Positions 16,083 through 24,136 of a stretch of 52,813 nt of DNA are shown here, piece after piece. The stretch's first letter is position 1. The number at the start of each line of letters is the position of its first letter. The notes beneath the pieces were generated by a model. The model worked only from the letters and a program-made list of their open reading frames with translations. It was not told the DNA's origin and made no database searches. Both the position numbers and the translations under genes were made by a program. The DNA comes from a virus. Location: positions 1-52,813 of IMG/VR virus record IMGVR_UViG_3300037502_004181. One strand, written 5' to 3'.

Positions 16083-16271
16083 TTACATTTTCAGGGCAGT
16101 GATGATTTCTGCAAGATTGAACATCAGTGGCGCAGACGCTACCAGCAGCACCGAGAGCGCCACAATAACCACTGCAAACCCAATACATTTGCGGATCCAC
16201 TTGTCTGTGACTAATTCCATCTTCAAACCTCTTTTGGGATGAATTTCTACTTTTGACTTGCTATCATTCAT
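16083..16271 (-). CDS. Small single-span membrane protein
   Basis: 62 residues with a basic N-terminus and one clear transmembrane helix (FAVVIVALSVLLVASAPLMF). AGGAG precedes the ATG at 16271; an internal ATG at residue 18 with GAGG is an alternative. It is boxed between two terminators, 16306-16344 upstream and 16033-16058 downstream, which sets it apart from the tail operon. Function unknown. Confidence 0.7.
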   Translation of the reverse strand: MNDSKSKVEIHPKRGLKMELVTDKWIRKCIGFAVVIVALSVLLVASAPLMFNLAEIITALKM

Positions 16272-16305
16272 TTATGCTTTGCTCCTAGTGTGGATAGGGG
16301 TAAAT

Positions 16306-16344
16306 GCAAAAAACCCCGAATGTTCGCCGCATTCGGGGTTTTGC
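16306..16344 (-). terminator. Strong terminator after gpI
   Basis: A long stem (16306-16322 with 16330-16344, core CCCCGAATG/CATTCGGGG) flanked by A and T runs, able to work in both directions. It sits 25 bases past the gpI stop. Confidence 0.85.
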
Positions 16345-16368
16345 TTTTGGGATAAGTTAATTTGTTTT

Positions 16369-16953
16369 TTAGGCTTGGTCTTCTGTGTAGATGCCGCCTG
16401 ATAACACAGCTCCACCAACTTCAAACTCGCCATAAAGCAAGGGCACAGGGTGCCCGGCTGACGTTGTAGTTACCGGGCCGCCAAAGCCTGTGCTTGGATT
16501 GTTGCCATCCTCCTCGCCTGTTCCAGTAGTTTTTGGCATCGGAGAAAGCATTTGCACTACGCCGCCAAGTGCGACACCAAGGCCAGCAGCAATCAATCCA
16601 ACACCGTAGGCAGATGTGGTCCCAAATGTGAAATACCCCACGACCACCAGAACCACGCCAAGGATTACCTGAAACACACCTCCTTGTTTGCTTCCCTTGA
16701 TAATCGGCGCAATGCGGATCACCTCATCCTCGGTGCCACTGAATATCAGCTCGTCCTCAGATAGGTTTCGTTTGCCACTGAATACGGCAAACACCAACCC
16801 TTTTTGGTCTGCGGTTCTCATGAACTGCTCGAACCCTGGAACCATGTTGCACAGGGCCTGAACGGCATCTGCCGGCGAGTTGCAATCCAGTCGATATTCT
16901 CTGCCGAACTTGGAGCCCAGAACGCCATAAAGGCGGATAGTACGCATTCCCAT
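16369..16953 (-). CDS. I: Tail assembly protein I (lambda gpI type)
   Basis: 194 residues. It has an N-terminal ubiquitin-like fold (MRTIRLYGVLGSKFGREYRL), a central glycine/valine-rich hydrophobic region (VILGVVLVVVGYFTFG), and a C-terminal VPLLYGEFEVGG segment typical of the gpI family. Needed for tail-tip assembly with gpK and gpL. Directly downstream of K. Confidence 0.9.
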   Translation of the reverse strand: MGMRTIRLYGVLGSKFGREYRLDCNSPADAVQALCNMVPGFEQFMRTADQKGLVFAVFSGKRNLSEDELIFSGTEDEVIRIAPIIKGSKQGGVFQVILGVVLVVVGYFTFGTTSAYGVGLIAAGLGVALGGVVQMLSPMPKTTGTGEEDGNNPSTGFGGPVTTTSAGHPVPLLYGEFEVGGAVLSGGIYTEDQA

Positions 16954-16960
16954 GGTTACC

Positions 16961-17740
16961 TCACATTTTCGATTGGTGGCGCAGCACTACTTCGGTGCGG
17001 TTTGCCCAGCTGTGGCCGTATATCTCGCGGGTTGATAGCCGCCCGTACAGGTGGTGAAAGAAGAATGGCCCTGGGCCGTATAGCGTTGGAGCCTGCTCGC
17101 TCTTCAGTTGCGGATCGCTTCCGAGGAACACGGCGGCATGGTTTGGGTGGTGACAGGTAACCCCTGGTGTTTTGATGCGCATGATTAGAATGTCGCCGTA
17201 CTGGGGAGAGTCAACCTGCACAAAGCCCTCTTTCCTGAAATTATCCAGGTACAGGCTGGGGCCGTCTTGACGCTCCCACCAACCATCTTCCCTGTCGTAG
17301 TGACCAAGGTTGATATCAAACTCTCTGGCGTAGAAGTCTGAAATTGCCTGGTAGCAATCAAGCACGCCATGTACGAATTTGCGCCCAAGCAGCGGTGCTA
17401 TGAATCCGCAAGGCTCAAGCCATTCAGTTTCGTTGTCTCTGCCGATAATTAGCCACGGCAGCCGGTGTTTTTCACATTCAAGCCTATCGACAACTGATGG
17501 CCGTGGCAGCGCGTCAGGATGGCTGTGAACGATGGCAATCACTGTGCCGGCATCCTCAGCCTTGCAGTAATCAACCGGGTCAATGTGGAAGTGATTTTGC
17601 GGATCTGCTGCAATATTGGTGCATTGGTGGTAGCTGACTTTTCGCCCCACCATTACAAGCAAGCCGCAGCACTCATTTGGTGCGCACTCTTCGGCGTGCC
17701 CAGCTATATCTGCCATTACTTTCTTTGATAGTTTAATCAT
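16961..17740 (-). CDS. K: Tail assembly protein K: JAMM plus NlpC/P60 domains
   Basis: 259 residues. The N-terminal Mov34/MPN (JAMM) domain has E23 and H72-H74 ... S82 ... D85 (HSHPDALPRPSVVD). The C-terminal NlpC/P60-like peptidase domain has C129 and H201 as likely catalytic residues. Both are intact, as in lambda gpK. Expected to act in tail-tip maturation or in peptidoglycan cutting at entry. It lies between L and I as in lambda. Confidence 0.92.
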   Translation of the reverse strand: MIKLSKKVMADIAGHAEECAPNECCGLLVMVGRKVSYHQCTNIAADPQNHFHIDPVDYCKAEDAGTVIAIVHSHPDALPRPSVVDRLECEKHRLPWLIIGRDNETEWLEPCGFIAPLLGRKFVHGVLDCYQAISDFYAREFDINLGHYDREDGWWERQDGPSLYLDNFRKEGFVQVDSPQYGDILIMRIKTPGVTCHHPNHAAVFLGSDPQLKSEQAPTLYGPGPFFFHHLYGRLSTREIYGHSWANRTEVVLRHQSKM

Positions 17741-17744
17741 GGTT

Positions 17745-18443
17745 CTACCTCAATAAACCGGCGCTGGGGAAGCCGCCGAATGGCAGCTCGGCATCGGCGC
17801 CAAATCGCGGCTTGCATCCTGAATCGAGCAGACCTGAGCACTTGTCTTGCTCCGGATCCGTGGTTGGATTGCCATCAACATCAACATAAGGCCCGGTGTA
17901 ACCGCATGAGTCGCCTCGATACTCACCGCGCACGCACCAAGTGCAACGATTGGTAATCTGCCTGGTGGGAATAAGCATGTCGGCGTAACTCGTAGGTGAA
18001 GCCAGCTCAAACTGCACCTGCTGCACGTTCTCTGATGTTTTCTGCTCTATGTACCAAATGCTTATTGCTTCGCTGTCAGAGGCGTTTGGGTTGCCTTCCG
18101 GGAAATTTACCGCGTCAAGATAATGAGCAAATGTCTCATGCACAGTCAGCTTGGCGCCGACAAAGTCGTTGAAGTACAGGCACAGTGCCGACACCGCACC
18201 TCGCTGGCCGTTTATCATGTTGCCGATACTCAGAACCGGTGCGACAGTCTTGCCGCCGTTCATTTCCATACCGGTAACATCGATGGCTATTGGCGCATAC
18301 TCGAGACCCTGCCAGGTAATGATCCCGCTTTGCATGTGGCCATGAAAACGCTGAATGCCGCCGCTGTATTCGCTTAGGTCAAGCTCAAACAGCCTGATAA
18401 GGTTGCCGGGTTCCAGTTTTTGAACATCTGATTCCATACTCAT
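17745..18443 (-). CDS. L: Minor tail protein L (Fe-S tail tip protein)
   Basis: 232 residues with the gpL family layout. The C-terminal cysteine-rich part (RCTWCVRGEYRGDSCGYTG, then DKCSGLLDSGCKPRFG) matches the region that binds an iron-sulfur cluster in lambda gpL. The protein ends in LPFGGFPSAG, also typical. Its start overlaps the M stop. Confidence 0.92.
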   Translation of the reverse strand: MSMESDVQKLEPGNLIRLFELDLSEYSGGIQRFHGHMQSGIITWQGLEYAPIAIDVTGMEMNGGKTVAPVLSIGNMINGQRGAVSALCLYFNDFVGAKLTVHETFAHYLDAVNFPEGNPNASDSEAISIWYIEQKTSENVQQVQFELASPTSYADMLIPTRQITNRCTWCVRGEYRGDSCGYTGPYVDVDGNPTTDPEQDKCSGLLDSGCKPRFGADAELPFGGFPSAGLLR

Positions 18444-18793
18444 GGCTGGAAGGTCTCCTGCATGGTCCAGGTGATTGTTGTTTTACCGTTCTGGGAGTCG
18501 TTGGCCGTTGAGTAGTTCTCAGCCCTGAACAGGCCAATATCACCGCCCGGCGTTGTCCAATAGAATGACTGATAGCCCTGACGGGCCTTGAGGAAGTCGA
18601 GCACTGGCTTGATGTTTGGCGTGCGGATCCCGTCAACAAACCCTGAAACAGAAACGCTCCAACTGGTTGAGCGGTTGTTGATTCCTACACCAAACGCCTG
18701 GGTGTAGCCGTCACCAAATTCGTTTTTGAGAACCTTGTGCGTAGTTTCGCCGGTGGCTCCGACGTTTACAGGCCAGATGAATGTTTCAGTCAT
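18440..18793 (-). CDS. M: Minor tail protein M
   Basis: 117 residues, beta-rich, with the lambda gpM pattern (FGDGYTQAFGVGINN, DFLKARQGYQSFYW). It overlaps both neighbours by four bases and starts at the end of the GT frame. Structural tail-tip component. Confidence 0.9.
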   Translation of the reverse strand: MTETFIWPVNVGATGETTHKVLKNEFGDGYTQAFGVGINNRSTSWSVSVSGFVDGIRTPNIKPVLDFLKARQGYQSFYWTTPGGDIGLFRAENYSTANDSQNGKTTITWTMQETFQP

Positions 18794-19107
18794 TTGCTAA
18801 TGCTCTCCATGTACTCGCAATCCATAGCAAAGATGATGCTGTCAAGCGCTGGGCGGGCCATCACATCACCAAGCACAGCCACCACAGAGGTGATTTCTGA
18901 CATGGTTATGCGAGACGGAACAGCAGAAACCGGAGTCGCCAGCCAACGCCTGCCAGAGTCAAGCTGCCAGAACATCGAAATGATGTAGTCAGTTAGCGGA
19001 TCCGTTTCAGGCTCGTCTGGTATTTGAACGCCAAGTTTCTGATGGATTAGTGATTTCTTTTCCGTCTTGCCGACCCAGTTACGCTCCCAATCGAACCTGG
19101 CTAAGAC
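18790..19107 (-). CDS. T: T part of the frameshifted tail chaperone gpGT
   Basis: The frame has no good start of its own near its beginning but is open from the slippery site to a TGA at 18790. A -1 shift at A AAA AAG adds 105 residues (VLARFDWERNW...) to the first 137 of gpG, giving about 242 residues. Minor gpGT recruits tail-tube subunits to the tape measure in lambda. An internal ATG at 18975 would give only 61 residues and lacks support. Confidence 0.85.
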   Translation of the reverse strand, partial: VLARFDWERNWVGKTEKKSLIHQKLGVQIPDEPETDPLTDYIISMFWQLDSGRRWLATPVSAVPSRITMSEITSVVAVLGDVMARPALDSIIFAMDCEYMESISK

Positions 19108-19517
19108 TTTTTTTTAATCTGCGCCACATCAGCTTTCTTTTCGATTGCGACTACTGTGGACTTCTCCAACACCCAGGCAAAGAATGCCGCGTTGCTTTTC
19201 AACAGCTTCTCGGCAGCCTCGGCGCTGAACTCGGCTTCGCTGCCGTCTTCGTTTACAACACCATCCCAATCGCGGATCAGGAACTTGGCCATCAGTTGGC
19301 ACTGCACATCAAACTCAGTGGTGTCTGCATCAGATACTGAAATGTTGTGCAGCGACTGCCTGGCATCGGACTGGGTTATCAGCCTGCGGGCCCGGTCAAC
19401 TGCAATCTGGTATTTGTTCTCATCGATGCCGGCGACTTTTACGCGAGTGGTTTCATCAAAGTTGAACCAGCGGACGCCTGAGGCTACCAAATCAGAATTG
19501 GCAAGAGATAAGGTCAT
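19101..19517 (-). CDS. G: Tail assembly chaperone G
   Basis: 138 residues from the ATG at 19517 (GGAGAG upstream). A soluble, acidic protein located between the tail-tube gene and T, as in lambda. Its last codons contain the slippery heptamer (19107-19113), after which the zero frame stops at 19101. Expected to bind the tape measure during tail assembly. Confidence 0.88.
   Translation of the reverse strand: MTLSLANSDLVASGVRWFNFDETTRVKVAGIDENKYQIAVDRARRLITQSDARQSLHNISVSDADTTEFDVQCQLMAKFLIRDWDGVVNEDGSEAEFSAEAAEKLLKSNAAFFAWVLEKSTVVAIEKKADVAQIKKKS
19107..19113 (-). promoter_or_regulatory. Programmed -1 frameshift site A AAA AAG
   Basis: Eight A followed by G on the coding strand, in phase as AAA AAA AAG TCT TAG. 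The heptamer A AAA AAG is the slippery sequence used by E. coli dnaX. Slipping back one base avoids the TAG two codons later and enters the T frame. Confidence 0.85.
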
Positions 19518-19529
19518 GCTTCTCTCCAA

Positions 19530-19553
19530 GAAAAAGCCCGGGCGGTGCCGGGC
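19530..19553 (-). terminator. Terminator after the tail-tube gene
   Basis: GCCCGG and CCGGGC stem followed by T5 on the minus strand, just past the tail-tube stop at 19561. It would help make the tube gene the most abundant tail message. Confidence 0.75.
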
Positions 19554-19560
19554 GCTGAGA

Positions 19561-20712
19561 TTAAGAAACGGTAACTTCCACGCTGTCGCTGACAGTCTTG
19601 TTTACCGAGCTGGTTGCTGTGATAGTGGCTGTTCCGGAAGAAACACCGGTTACCAACCCTGCCGAGTCAACAGTGGCCACGGCTTCGTCAGAAGAGGTCC
19701 ATGTCACTGATGTGTTTCCGTTGGCCGGGGTTGCCGCAACTGATAGCTGCAGTGTTGCGCCGGTACCAACAGCAGAGCCGCCGCTAACTGTCAGAGCGGT
19801 GGGTGCAGGAGTGCGGATGATGACCGGGCTTTGCTTGGCAATCATCATGTTCAATTCCATTTGCAGAATGTCAGTCCGTCCACCGCTTGGCAGATCCCCA
19901 TCAACCTCAACTTTAGGCAGCTGTATCATGTACTGGTTGCCAAGGCTGTCGAGGATTGGGAACTCAACCGATACTGTTTCCCTGGTGAACTGGTTTTTCC
20001 AGATTTCCCAGGCCTTGGCAGAAAATGCCAGAGTCATGGTGCCGGTAAAGTTGGCCGCGGTCTCAATCAAGGCACCTGGGCCCAGTTTTGAGGTGCCAAG
20101 ACAGCGCTGGGTTTGCAGTGAGTTATCCAAAGACAGACTCATTGCTGAGATACAAGCAACGCCTTCAAGGCTCTGGCCATCAACTTTCACGTTGCCGACA
20201 CTCAGAGAACTCATGAACGGCGTGTCTGTTGCCTGGTCTGCGCCAACAACTATGGGCGCGCTTGCGTCTTCATAATCGAGGCACGACATGGTGAATGTGG
20301 TAGTCACCTTGCCTTCCTCCGGGATATCCAGAGCCCAAGTGGACACATGGGCGCCTTTGAATAATGCGTATACGCCAATATCCTTGAAGCCCTTTGCGAT
20401 TGAGTGGGTAATTCGGGTTTCACCGATAGTAAGCTGGTCTGCTGCCCAATCATTGTAGAAAGCAGCAGCCAGCAGAGAGTCGAATGTCTGATAAGACAAC
20501 TCACCGGCCAAATCGCCGCCGATATCAACACTGGTGGCAATACTGCCCTGGCCAATACGGGTGTCGGTGATCTCTTCGGACTCTTCAGTGTTTACTGTTG
20601 GTGTCATGGCATTACTGGTCAGGCGCATAACCTGCCAAACTGCCGGATCCGGGACTACCCCGGGAGTGGTTTCTCTCACGATGTGAGAAATAACTTTTGC
20701 CCCAGACGACAT
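19561..20712 (-). CDS. V: Major tail tube protein with C-terminal Ig-like domain
   Basis: 383 residues from the ATG at 20712 (GGAG upstream). The body matches siphovirus tail-tube proteins (early SHIVRETTPGVVP, mid CLDYEDASAPIV). The last 80 residues (PTALTVSGGSAVGTGATLQLSV to TATSSVNKTVSDSVEVTV) form a BIG2-type Ig-like domain that would decorate the tail surface, as in lambda gpV. A terminator follows the gene. Confidence 0.9.
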   Translation of the reverse strand: MSSGAKVISHIVRETTPGVVPDPAVWQVMRLTSNAMTPTVNTEESEEITDTRIGQGSIATSVDIGGDLAGELSYQTFDSLLAAAFYNDWAADQLTIGETRITHSIAKGFKDIGVYALFKGAHVSTWALDIPEEGKVTTTFTMSCLDYEDASAPIVVGADQATDTPFMSSLSVGNVKVDGQSLEGVACISAMSLSLDNSLQTQRCLGTSKLGPGALIETAANFTGTMTLAFSAKAWEIWKNQFTRETVSVEFPILDSLGNQYMIQLPKVEVDGDLPSGGRTDILQMELNMMIAKQSPVIIRTPAPTALTVSGGSAVGTGATLQLSVAATPANGNTSVTWTSSDEAVATVDSAGLVTGVSSGTATITATSSVNKTVSDSVEVTVS

Positions 20713-20752
20713 AATTGCTCTCCTGTTTCTGGTGCCCACGGAACGCGGGCAA

Positions 20753-20782
20753 TAAAAAAGGCCAGCACAATGGCTGACCTTT
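20753..20782 (-). terminator. Terminator upstream of the tail-tube gene
   Basis: An AAGGTCAGC / GCTGGCCTT stem with one wobble pair and a T run on the minus strand, between the tail-terminator gene and the tube gene. Confidence 0.65.
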
Positions 20783-20802
20783 GTTTTGGTGGCTGTGGCC
20801 TG

Positions 20803-21204
20803 TTAGTCGGCAACGAACCTGATATTCACGTTGATTTGATAAAACTGGCCGGTCTGGTCTTTACCAATGTCTAATTGGTTGGCCTCCCAGCATTCGAATT
20901 TTCCCTGCGACCAATAGGCAAAATGCACTTCAAGTGCAGAGGCTAGTTCGTTCAGGGCCCTGGTTCCCGTTTGCAGTCTTGCAAAGCACTGGATTACTAT
21001 CAGCCCTGGCTTTCTGGTGCATGGCTTATCGCCGACACCAGAGAAAAACGAGGTGCCATGCTGAATGCCCAAGCGACACCACAGCCCGGTTTCAGGTGGA
21101 TCGAATCGCTGAGGCTGGTTTGGGTACTCAATGCGCGATTGCTCAATGCCGGTGAATGTCACCATTCGGCCGACAATGGTTTGGCGTATTTCTTCAAATG
21201 TCAT
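20803..21204 (-). CDS. Tail terminator protein (DUF4128-like, gpU role)
   Basis: 133 residues; TFEEIRQTIVGRM near the start and the QIDVNIRF-like ending match DUF4128 tail terminators. Expected to cap the finished tail tube and join it to the head. It overlaps the preceding gene by four bases and precedes the tube gene, as in most siphoviruses. Confidence 0.82.
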   Translation of the reverse strand: MTFEEIRQTIVGRMVTFTGIEQSRIEYPNQPQRFDPPETGLWCRLGIQHGTSFFSGVGDKPCTRKPGLIVIQCFARLQTGTRALNELASALEVHFAYWSQGKFECWEANQLDIGKDQTGQFYQINVNIRFVAD

Positions 21205-21599
21205 TGCTTGCCACCATATTTGGCTGCGAGAGTTGCCATTGCTGGGCCGTAAATGCCTTGCGGTGCTTGCTGTGAGTGCCCCACTTCCAAAGACTCGCCG
21301 TATGGCAGGTTGTTCTGAATAACGATCTCTTTGTAAACCAGATTGGCACCATCAATCACGCTTGTTCCTCGGCTAATGGTTTCCTGCCCAGCCTTATCAA
21401 CATCATCCAGCGAGTAGCTGATATCGATGCCGTTAATGGTGACCCGATGATTGCCACGGTAAGCCCCTTTATCAACTGGAGAACCCATTACCACCATCGA
21501 TAGCGCATCCGTGGCTATGCGGCGCTGGAATCCGTTGATATACCCTTCCACCTCTGACATGAATCCAGATGGAGGATTAGACCAACCGCCCTTAGCCAT
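21201..21599 (-). CDS. HK97 gp10-like neck/tail completion protein
   Basis: 132 residues from the ATG at 21599, preceded by GAAGG; a longer frame lies inside the upstream gene. VVMGSPVDKGAYRGNH and the ending NNLPYGESLEVGHSQQAPQGI are characteristic of the HK97-gp10/gpZ-like family at the head-tail joint. Confidence 0.83.
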   Translation of the reverse strand: MAKGGWSNPPSGFMSEVEGYINGFQRRIATDALSMVVMGSPVDKGAYRGNHRVTINGIDISYSLDDVDKAGQETISRGTSVIDGANLVYKEIVIQNNLPYGESLEVGHSQQAPQGIYGPAMATLAAKYGGKQ

Positions 21600-21975
21600 T
21601 GACCTTCTCGCTTTCTTCAAACGCTTCAAAAAGGTCTTGGGCTATAGCCTGGATAGAGTAAGCCTCAAATTCTGAACTTGGCTTTTCCTCACCCATGCAT
21701 GTCCTTACTTCTTGCCATATGTGTACTGCCTCATGCAGTAGCAGCCCATGCACCTGCAACAATGAATGCTCAGTCACATCGCCAATCTGAGCAACACAAA
21801 GAGTCTCTTTCTTTTTGTCTGAAAAATGAGTCACACATGCATCAGCGCCAGAATCTAGAAACTTATCTCTTTTTCTGCCGGTGATTTTATTGTACTGCTC
21901 TTGGTTTCTGGCTAATGCGTACAACACATGCTGAAAAGGTGTTCTGTAAATGTAGGGACGATACTTAGCCATCAT
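21592..21975 (-). CDS. Conserved phage protein with HEXXH motif
   Basis: 127 residues with LLHEAVHIWQEV, a zinc-metallopeptidase-like HEXXH, followed by a conserved acidic SSEFEAYSIQAIAQ helix that could supply the third ligand. It is embedded by short overlaps in the neck-gene cluster; the ATG forms ATGA with the upstream stop. Similar proteins occur at this place in other siphoviruses, to my recollection. Whether it is an active protease, a scaffold-processing factor or only metal-binding is not known. Confidence 0.75.
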   Translation of the reverse strand: MMAKYRPYIYRTPFQHVLYALARNQEQYNKITGRKRDKFLDSGADACVTHFSDKKKETLCVAQIGDVTEHSLLQVHGLLLHEAVHIWQEVRTCMGEEKPSSEFEAYSIQAIAQDLFEAFEESEKVNG

Positions 21976-22343
21976 GCCTCCCTGAGCTGGATATTCCAGA
22001 TAACATCAGCCGGATCCTTACCCACCTTGATCACCTTCATTCCGTTGATAACGTCGTCAATTTCAGGTGTGAATTTTGATCCAGTAGAATCGACAGCTTC
22101 TGCCTGCAAGCACGTCAGTTTGGTGTCGGTGGCAAGGATATTTACACCGTCTATGATGTTGACAGCGTAGCTGCCGAACGTACCGCGACCTGTGTAGATG
22201 ATTTCTTGCTTTACTGGTTGCTCTGTGATGGGGTCATAGCCAGTTATCACCGTTCTTTTCCCGGTGAAAGATTTAACTGCATCGGCAAGATCACCATCAA
22301 ATGCATCAGCAATATCTGCTGCTATTTCGTCGCGTAAGCCCAT
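21972..22343 (-). CDS. Head-tail connector / head closure-like protein
   Basis: 123 residues. Position between the adaptor and gp10-like genes, length and a beta-rich middle (VKQEIIYTGRGTFGSYAVN) fit head-closure proteins. Similar phage proteins are often wrongly labelled glutamate 5-kinase. Assignment rests mainly on order and size. Confidence 0.7.
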   Translation of the reverse strand: MGLRDEIAADIADAFDGDLADAVKSFTGKRTVITGYDPITEQPVKQEIIYTGRGTFGSYAVNIIDGVNILATDTKLTCLQAEAVDSTGSKFTPEIDDVINGMKVIKVGKDPADVIWNIQLREA

Positions 22344-22344
22344 A

Positions 22345-22749
22345 TCAAACCCTCTTCAAAAACATGACATTTGGCATTTGGTTGATCCACGGCTTCAATA
22401 GAGCCAGGGCCAAAGATTCGCCAGCGGTGTATTTCTTGGAGTTGGTTGAGTATGTGCGGCTAGAAGAAACTGTGTCGGCCTTAACAGTTTTGCTGGTTAC
22501 ACCGGTTTCAGTTGCGCCATAAATATTGCCGGCGGCAGCATCCTTGGCCACTTCGGCACCGGCCTGTATCCATTCGTCTGGATACGGGACCTCATCAGGG
22601 TATGATTTGCCGTCGGCATCTTTCTGCGGCATGTTCAGATTGCTCAACCAGACGTTGGCGATCATCACTGCGCGTGACTTCTTGCCGGCATCGGCCCAGC
22701 CATCACCCAGCTTTTCATCAACATCCGCGACAGTGATGTATTCGATCAT
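22345..22749 (-). CDS. Head-tail adaptor-like protein
   Basis: 134 residues, with the pattern of short helical adaptor proteins that bind beneath the portal (ITVADVDEKLG..W; WLSNLNMP; SLALALLKPWI near the end). Some relatives carry the name DnaT-like. Placed right after the capsid genes. Confidence 0.72.
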   Translation of the reverse strand: MIEYITVADVDEKLGDGWADAGKKSRAVMIANVWLSNLNMPQKDADGKSYPDEVPYPDEWIQAGAEVAKDAAAGNIYGATETGVTSKTVKADTVSSSRTYSTNSKKYTAGESLALALLKPWINQMPNVMFLKRV

Positions 22750-22751
22750 GG

Positions 22752-23072
22752 TTATTTGCCTTTATCCATGGCATCAACAAGAGCTTGGAGCTCCGGCCTT
22801 TTTGCGTCAGCAGGAAATTCAACCTCTGCGTCGGTAAGCAGCTTTCTCAGATCAGCAACGCCAAGCGGCTTGTCTTTTTTGGCATCGGCTTCTGGCTCTT
22901 CTACCGATACATTGACCTCAGCTTTTTCATAGGCTGCCACAATGATCGGATAGTCGCCGTTAACCAGCACCTCATCAACATTGTTTTCAACACCAGAGAA
23001 GTAGGCTGCATTACGGGCTGAGAAGCCTTCAGGAGCTTTCACTCCGCGCTTTGAGTAGTACAGTTTTTTCAT
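22752..23072 (-). CDS. Small head protein with SAP/HeH-like C-terminus
   Basis: 106 residues from the ATG at 23072; GGAG lies upstream with a second ATG at 23075. The C-terminal part (GVADLRKLLTDAEVEFPADAKRPELQALVDAM) has the helix-extension-helix look of a SAP/HeH/LEM-type nucleic-acid-binding motif. Lies between capsid and adaptor genes. Function unknown. Confidence 0.7.
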   Translation of the reverse strand: MKKLYYSKRGVKAPEGFSARNAAYFSGVENNVDEVLVNGDYPIIVAAYEKAEVNVSVEEPEADAKKDKPLGVADLRKLLTDAEVEFPADAKRPELQALVDAMDKGK

Positions 23073-23130
23073 CATGAACTCCAATTTTTCAATTTAGGCT
23101 CAAATTTTTCATCATGAACTCCAAAGAAAA
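23069..23130 (-). repeat. Short direct repeat covering a start region
   Basis: The 20-base unit TTTTTCATCATGAACTCCAA occurs twice, 42 bp apart. On the minus strand it holds the ribosome site and double ATG of the 22752-23072 gene. The upstream copy opens an eight-codon frame (MMKNLSLN) ending before the real gene. Confidence 0.7.
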
Positions 23131-23150
23131 GGCGGGGAGAACCCCGCCAG
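23131..23150 (-). terminator. Terminator after the major capsid gene
   Basis: A perfect 7-bp GGCGGGG/CCCCGCC stem with a four-base loop, followed by TTTTCTTT on the minus strand, 23 bases past the capsid stop. Confidence 0.85.
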
Positions 23151-23172
23151 TCAATGGTTTTCGAATTGTCGT

Positions 23173-24126
23173 TTAGGGGGTTACCGGAGACAGGTCAATC
23201 AGCACGCCAGCCGTTGCCTTGTCGCTGGTAGCGTACTTGGTCCAGTTGGCTGTTGCCCCAAGAGCAGCCAGGTTGGGGTTGGTACTGCCTGCGGTCTCGT
23301 TCCAGCTGTATCCGAGCAGATCGACGTTGAACGTACCTTCACCACGATAACCAAGCGCCAGGTTTTCCTGGGTATTGATATCGTATGAACGAATACCTGG
23401 AGCCTGGGACTCAGTGACGGTCACTGCACCGGCCTGAAGGCCAAAGATAGACTCTTCAGGAATGGTGTCTGAAACCAGCACGGGCTTGCCCATAGTTCCC
23501 GGAACGCCGCCATAGATCACGATACCGGCTTCTTCATAAACCTTTTGGTCGATAGCGTCATCAACCAGGTCGAAGTAGACAGCACTGTTCATGCCAAACA
23601 TGGAGATCCTGTTGAAGCGGTCACCAAACTTACGCATGCCCTTGGTGAGCACTTTCTTGTGATCGGTTGCAAACGCAGCCGTAGTTACCATGTTGGCATT
23701 GGAGCCGATGGCACCAGACAGACCAGCGAATGCTGCCTGAATGTAGTAATCCAAAACCGCATCAGCCATGTCCTGGCCAACCAGCTCTGAAAACTCTTCA
23801 GGCGAGCGAGCCCGGCGCTTAAACGCTTCTTCCGTGGTTTCATAAGGGCCGTACTTCCATGGAGACTTAACGCCGATCATCTCACCAGAGCCGATTTTTG
23901 AGCCTGAAGGAGCTGCAGTGGAGTTGACGTCGCGGTGTGCCAGTGAGCCGCCAATTTTGTAGAAGGCTCGCTTACGCAGGTCGCCTTCGATCAATTCGTT
24001 GCGCAGCACAATCGCACCATTTGACGCAGTGTTAAACACCTCAAGAACGTCTTGAAGGCGCTCGAGGTATGCGGTCTGAGCCAGATCGTTGTAGATGATC
24101 ATGTCAGTATTTACGGTAGTAGCCAT
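23173..24126 (-). CDS. Major capsid protein
   Basis: 317 residues. It is the likely HK97-fold coat protein: located after a scaffold gene, without a large N-terminal delta domain, with TTVNTDMIIYNDLAQTAYLERLQD at the start, RFNRISMFGMNSAVYFDLV in the middle and a beta-rich C-terminus. A strong terminator follows. A scaffold gene rather than a protease gene precedes it. Confidence 0.88.
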   Translation of the reverse strand: MATTVNTDMIIYNDLAQTAYLERLQDVLEVFNTASNGAIVLRNELIEGDLRKRAFYKIGGSLAHRDVNSTAAPSGSKIGSGEMIGVKSPWKYGPYETTEEAFKRRARSPEEFSELVGQDMADAVLDYYIQAAFAGLSGAIGSNANMVTTAAFATDHKKVLTKGMRKFGDRFNRISMFGMNSAVYFDLVDDAIDQKVYEEAGIVIYGGVPGTMGKPVLVSDTIPEESIFGLQAGAVTVTESQAPGIRSYDINTQENLALGYRGEGTFNVDLLGYSWNETAGSTNPNLAALGATANWTKYATSDKATAGVLIDLSPVTP

Positions 24127-24136
24127 TTAGACACTC

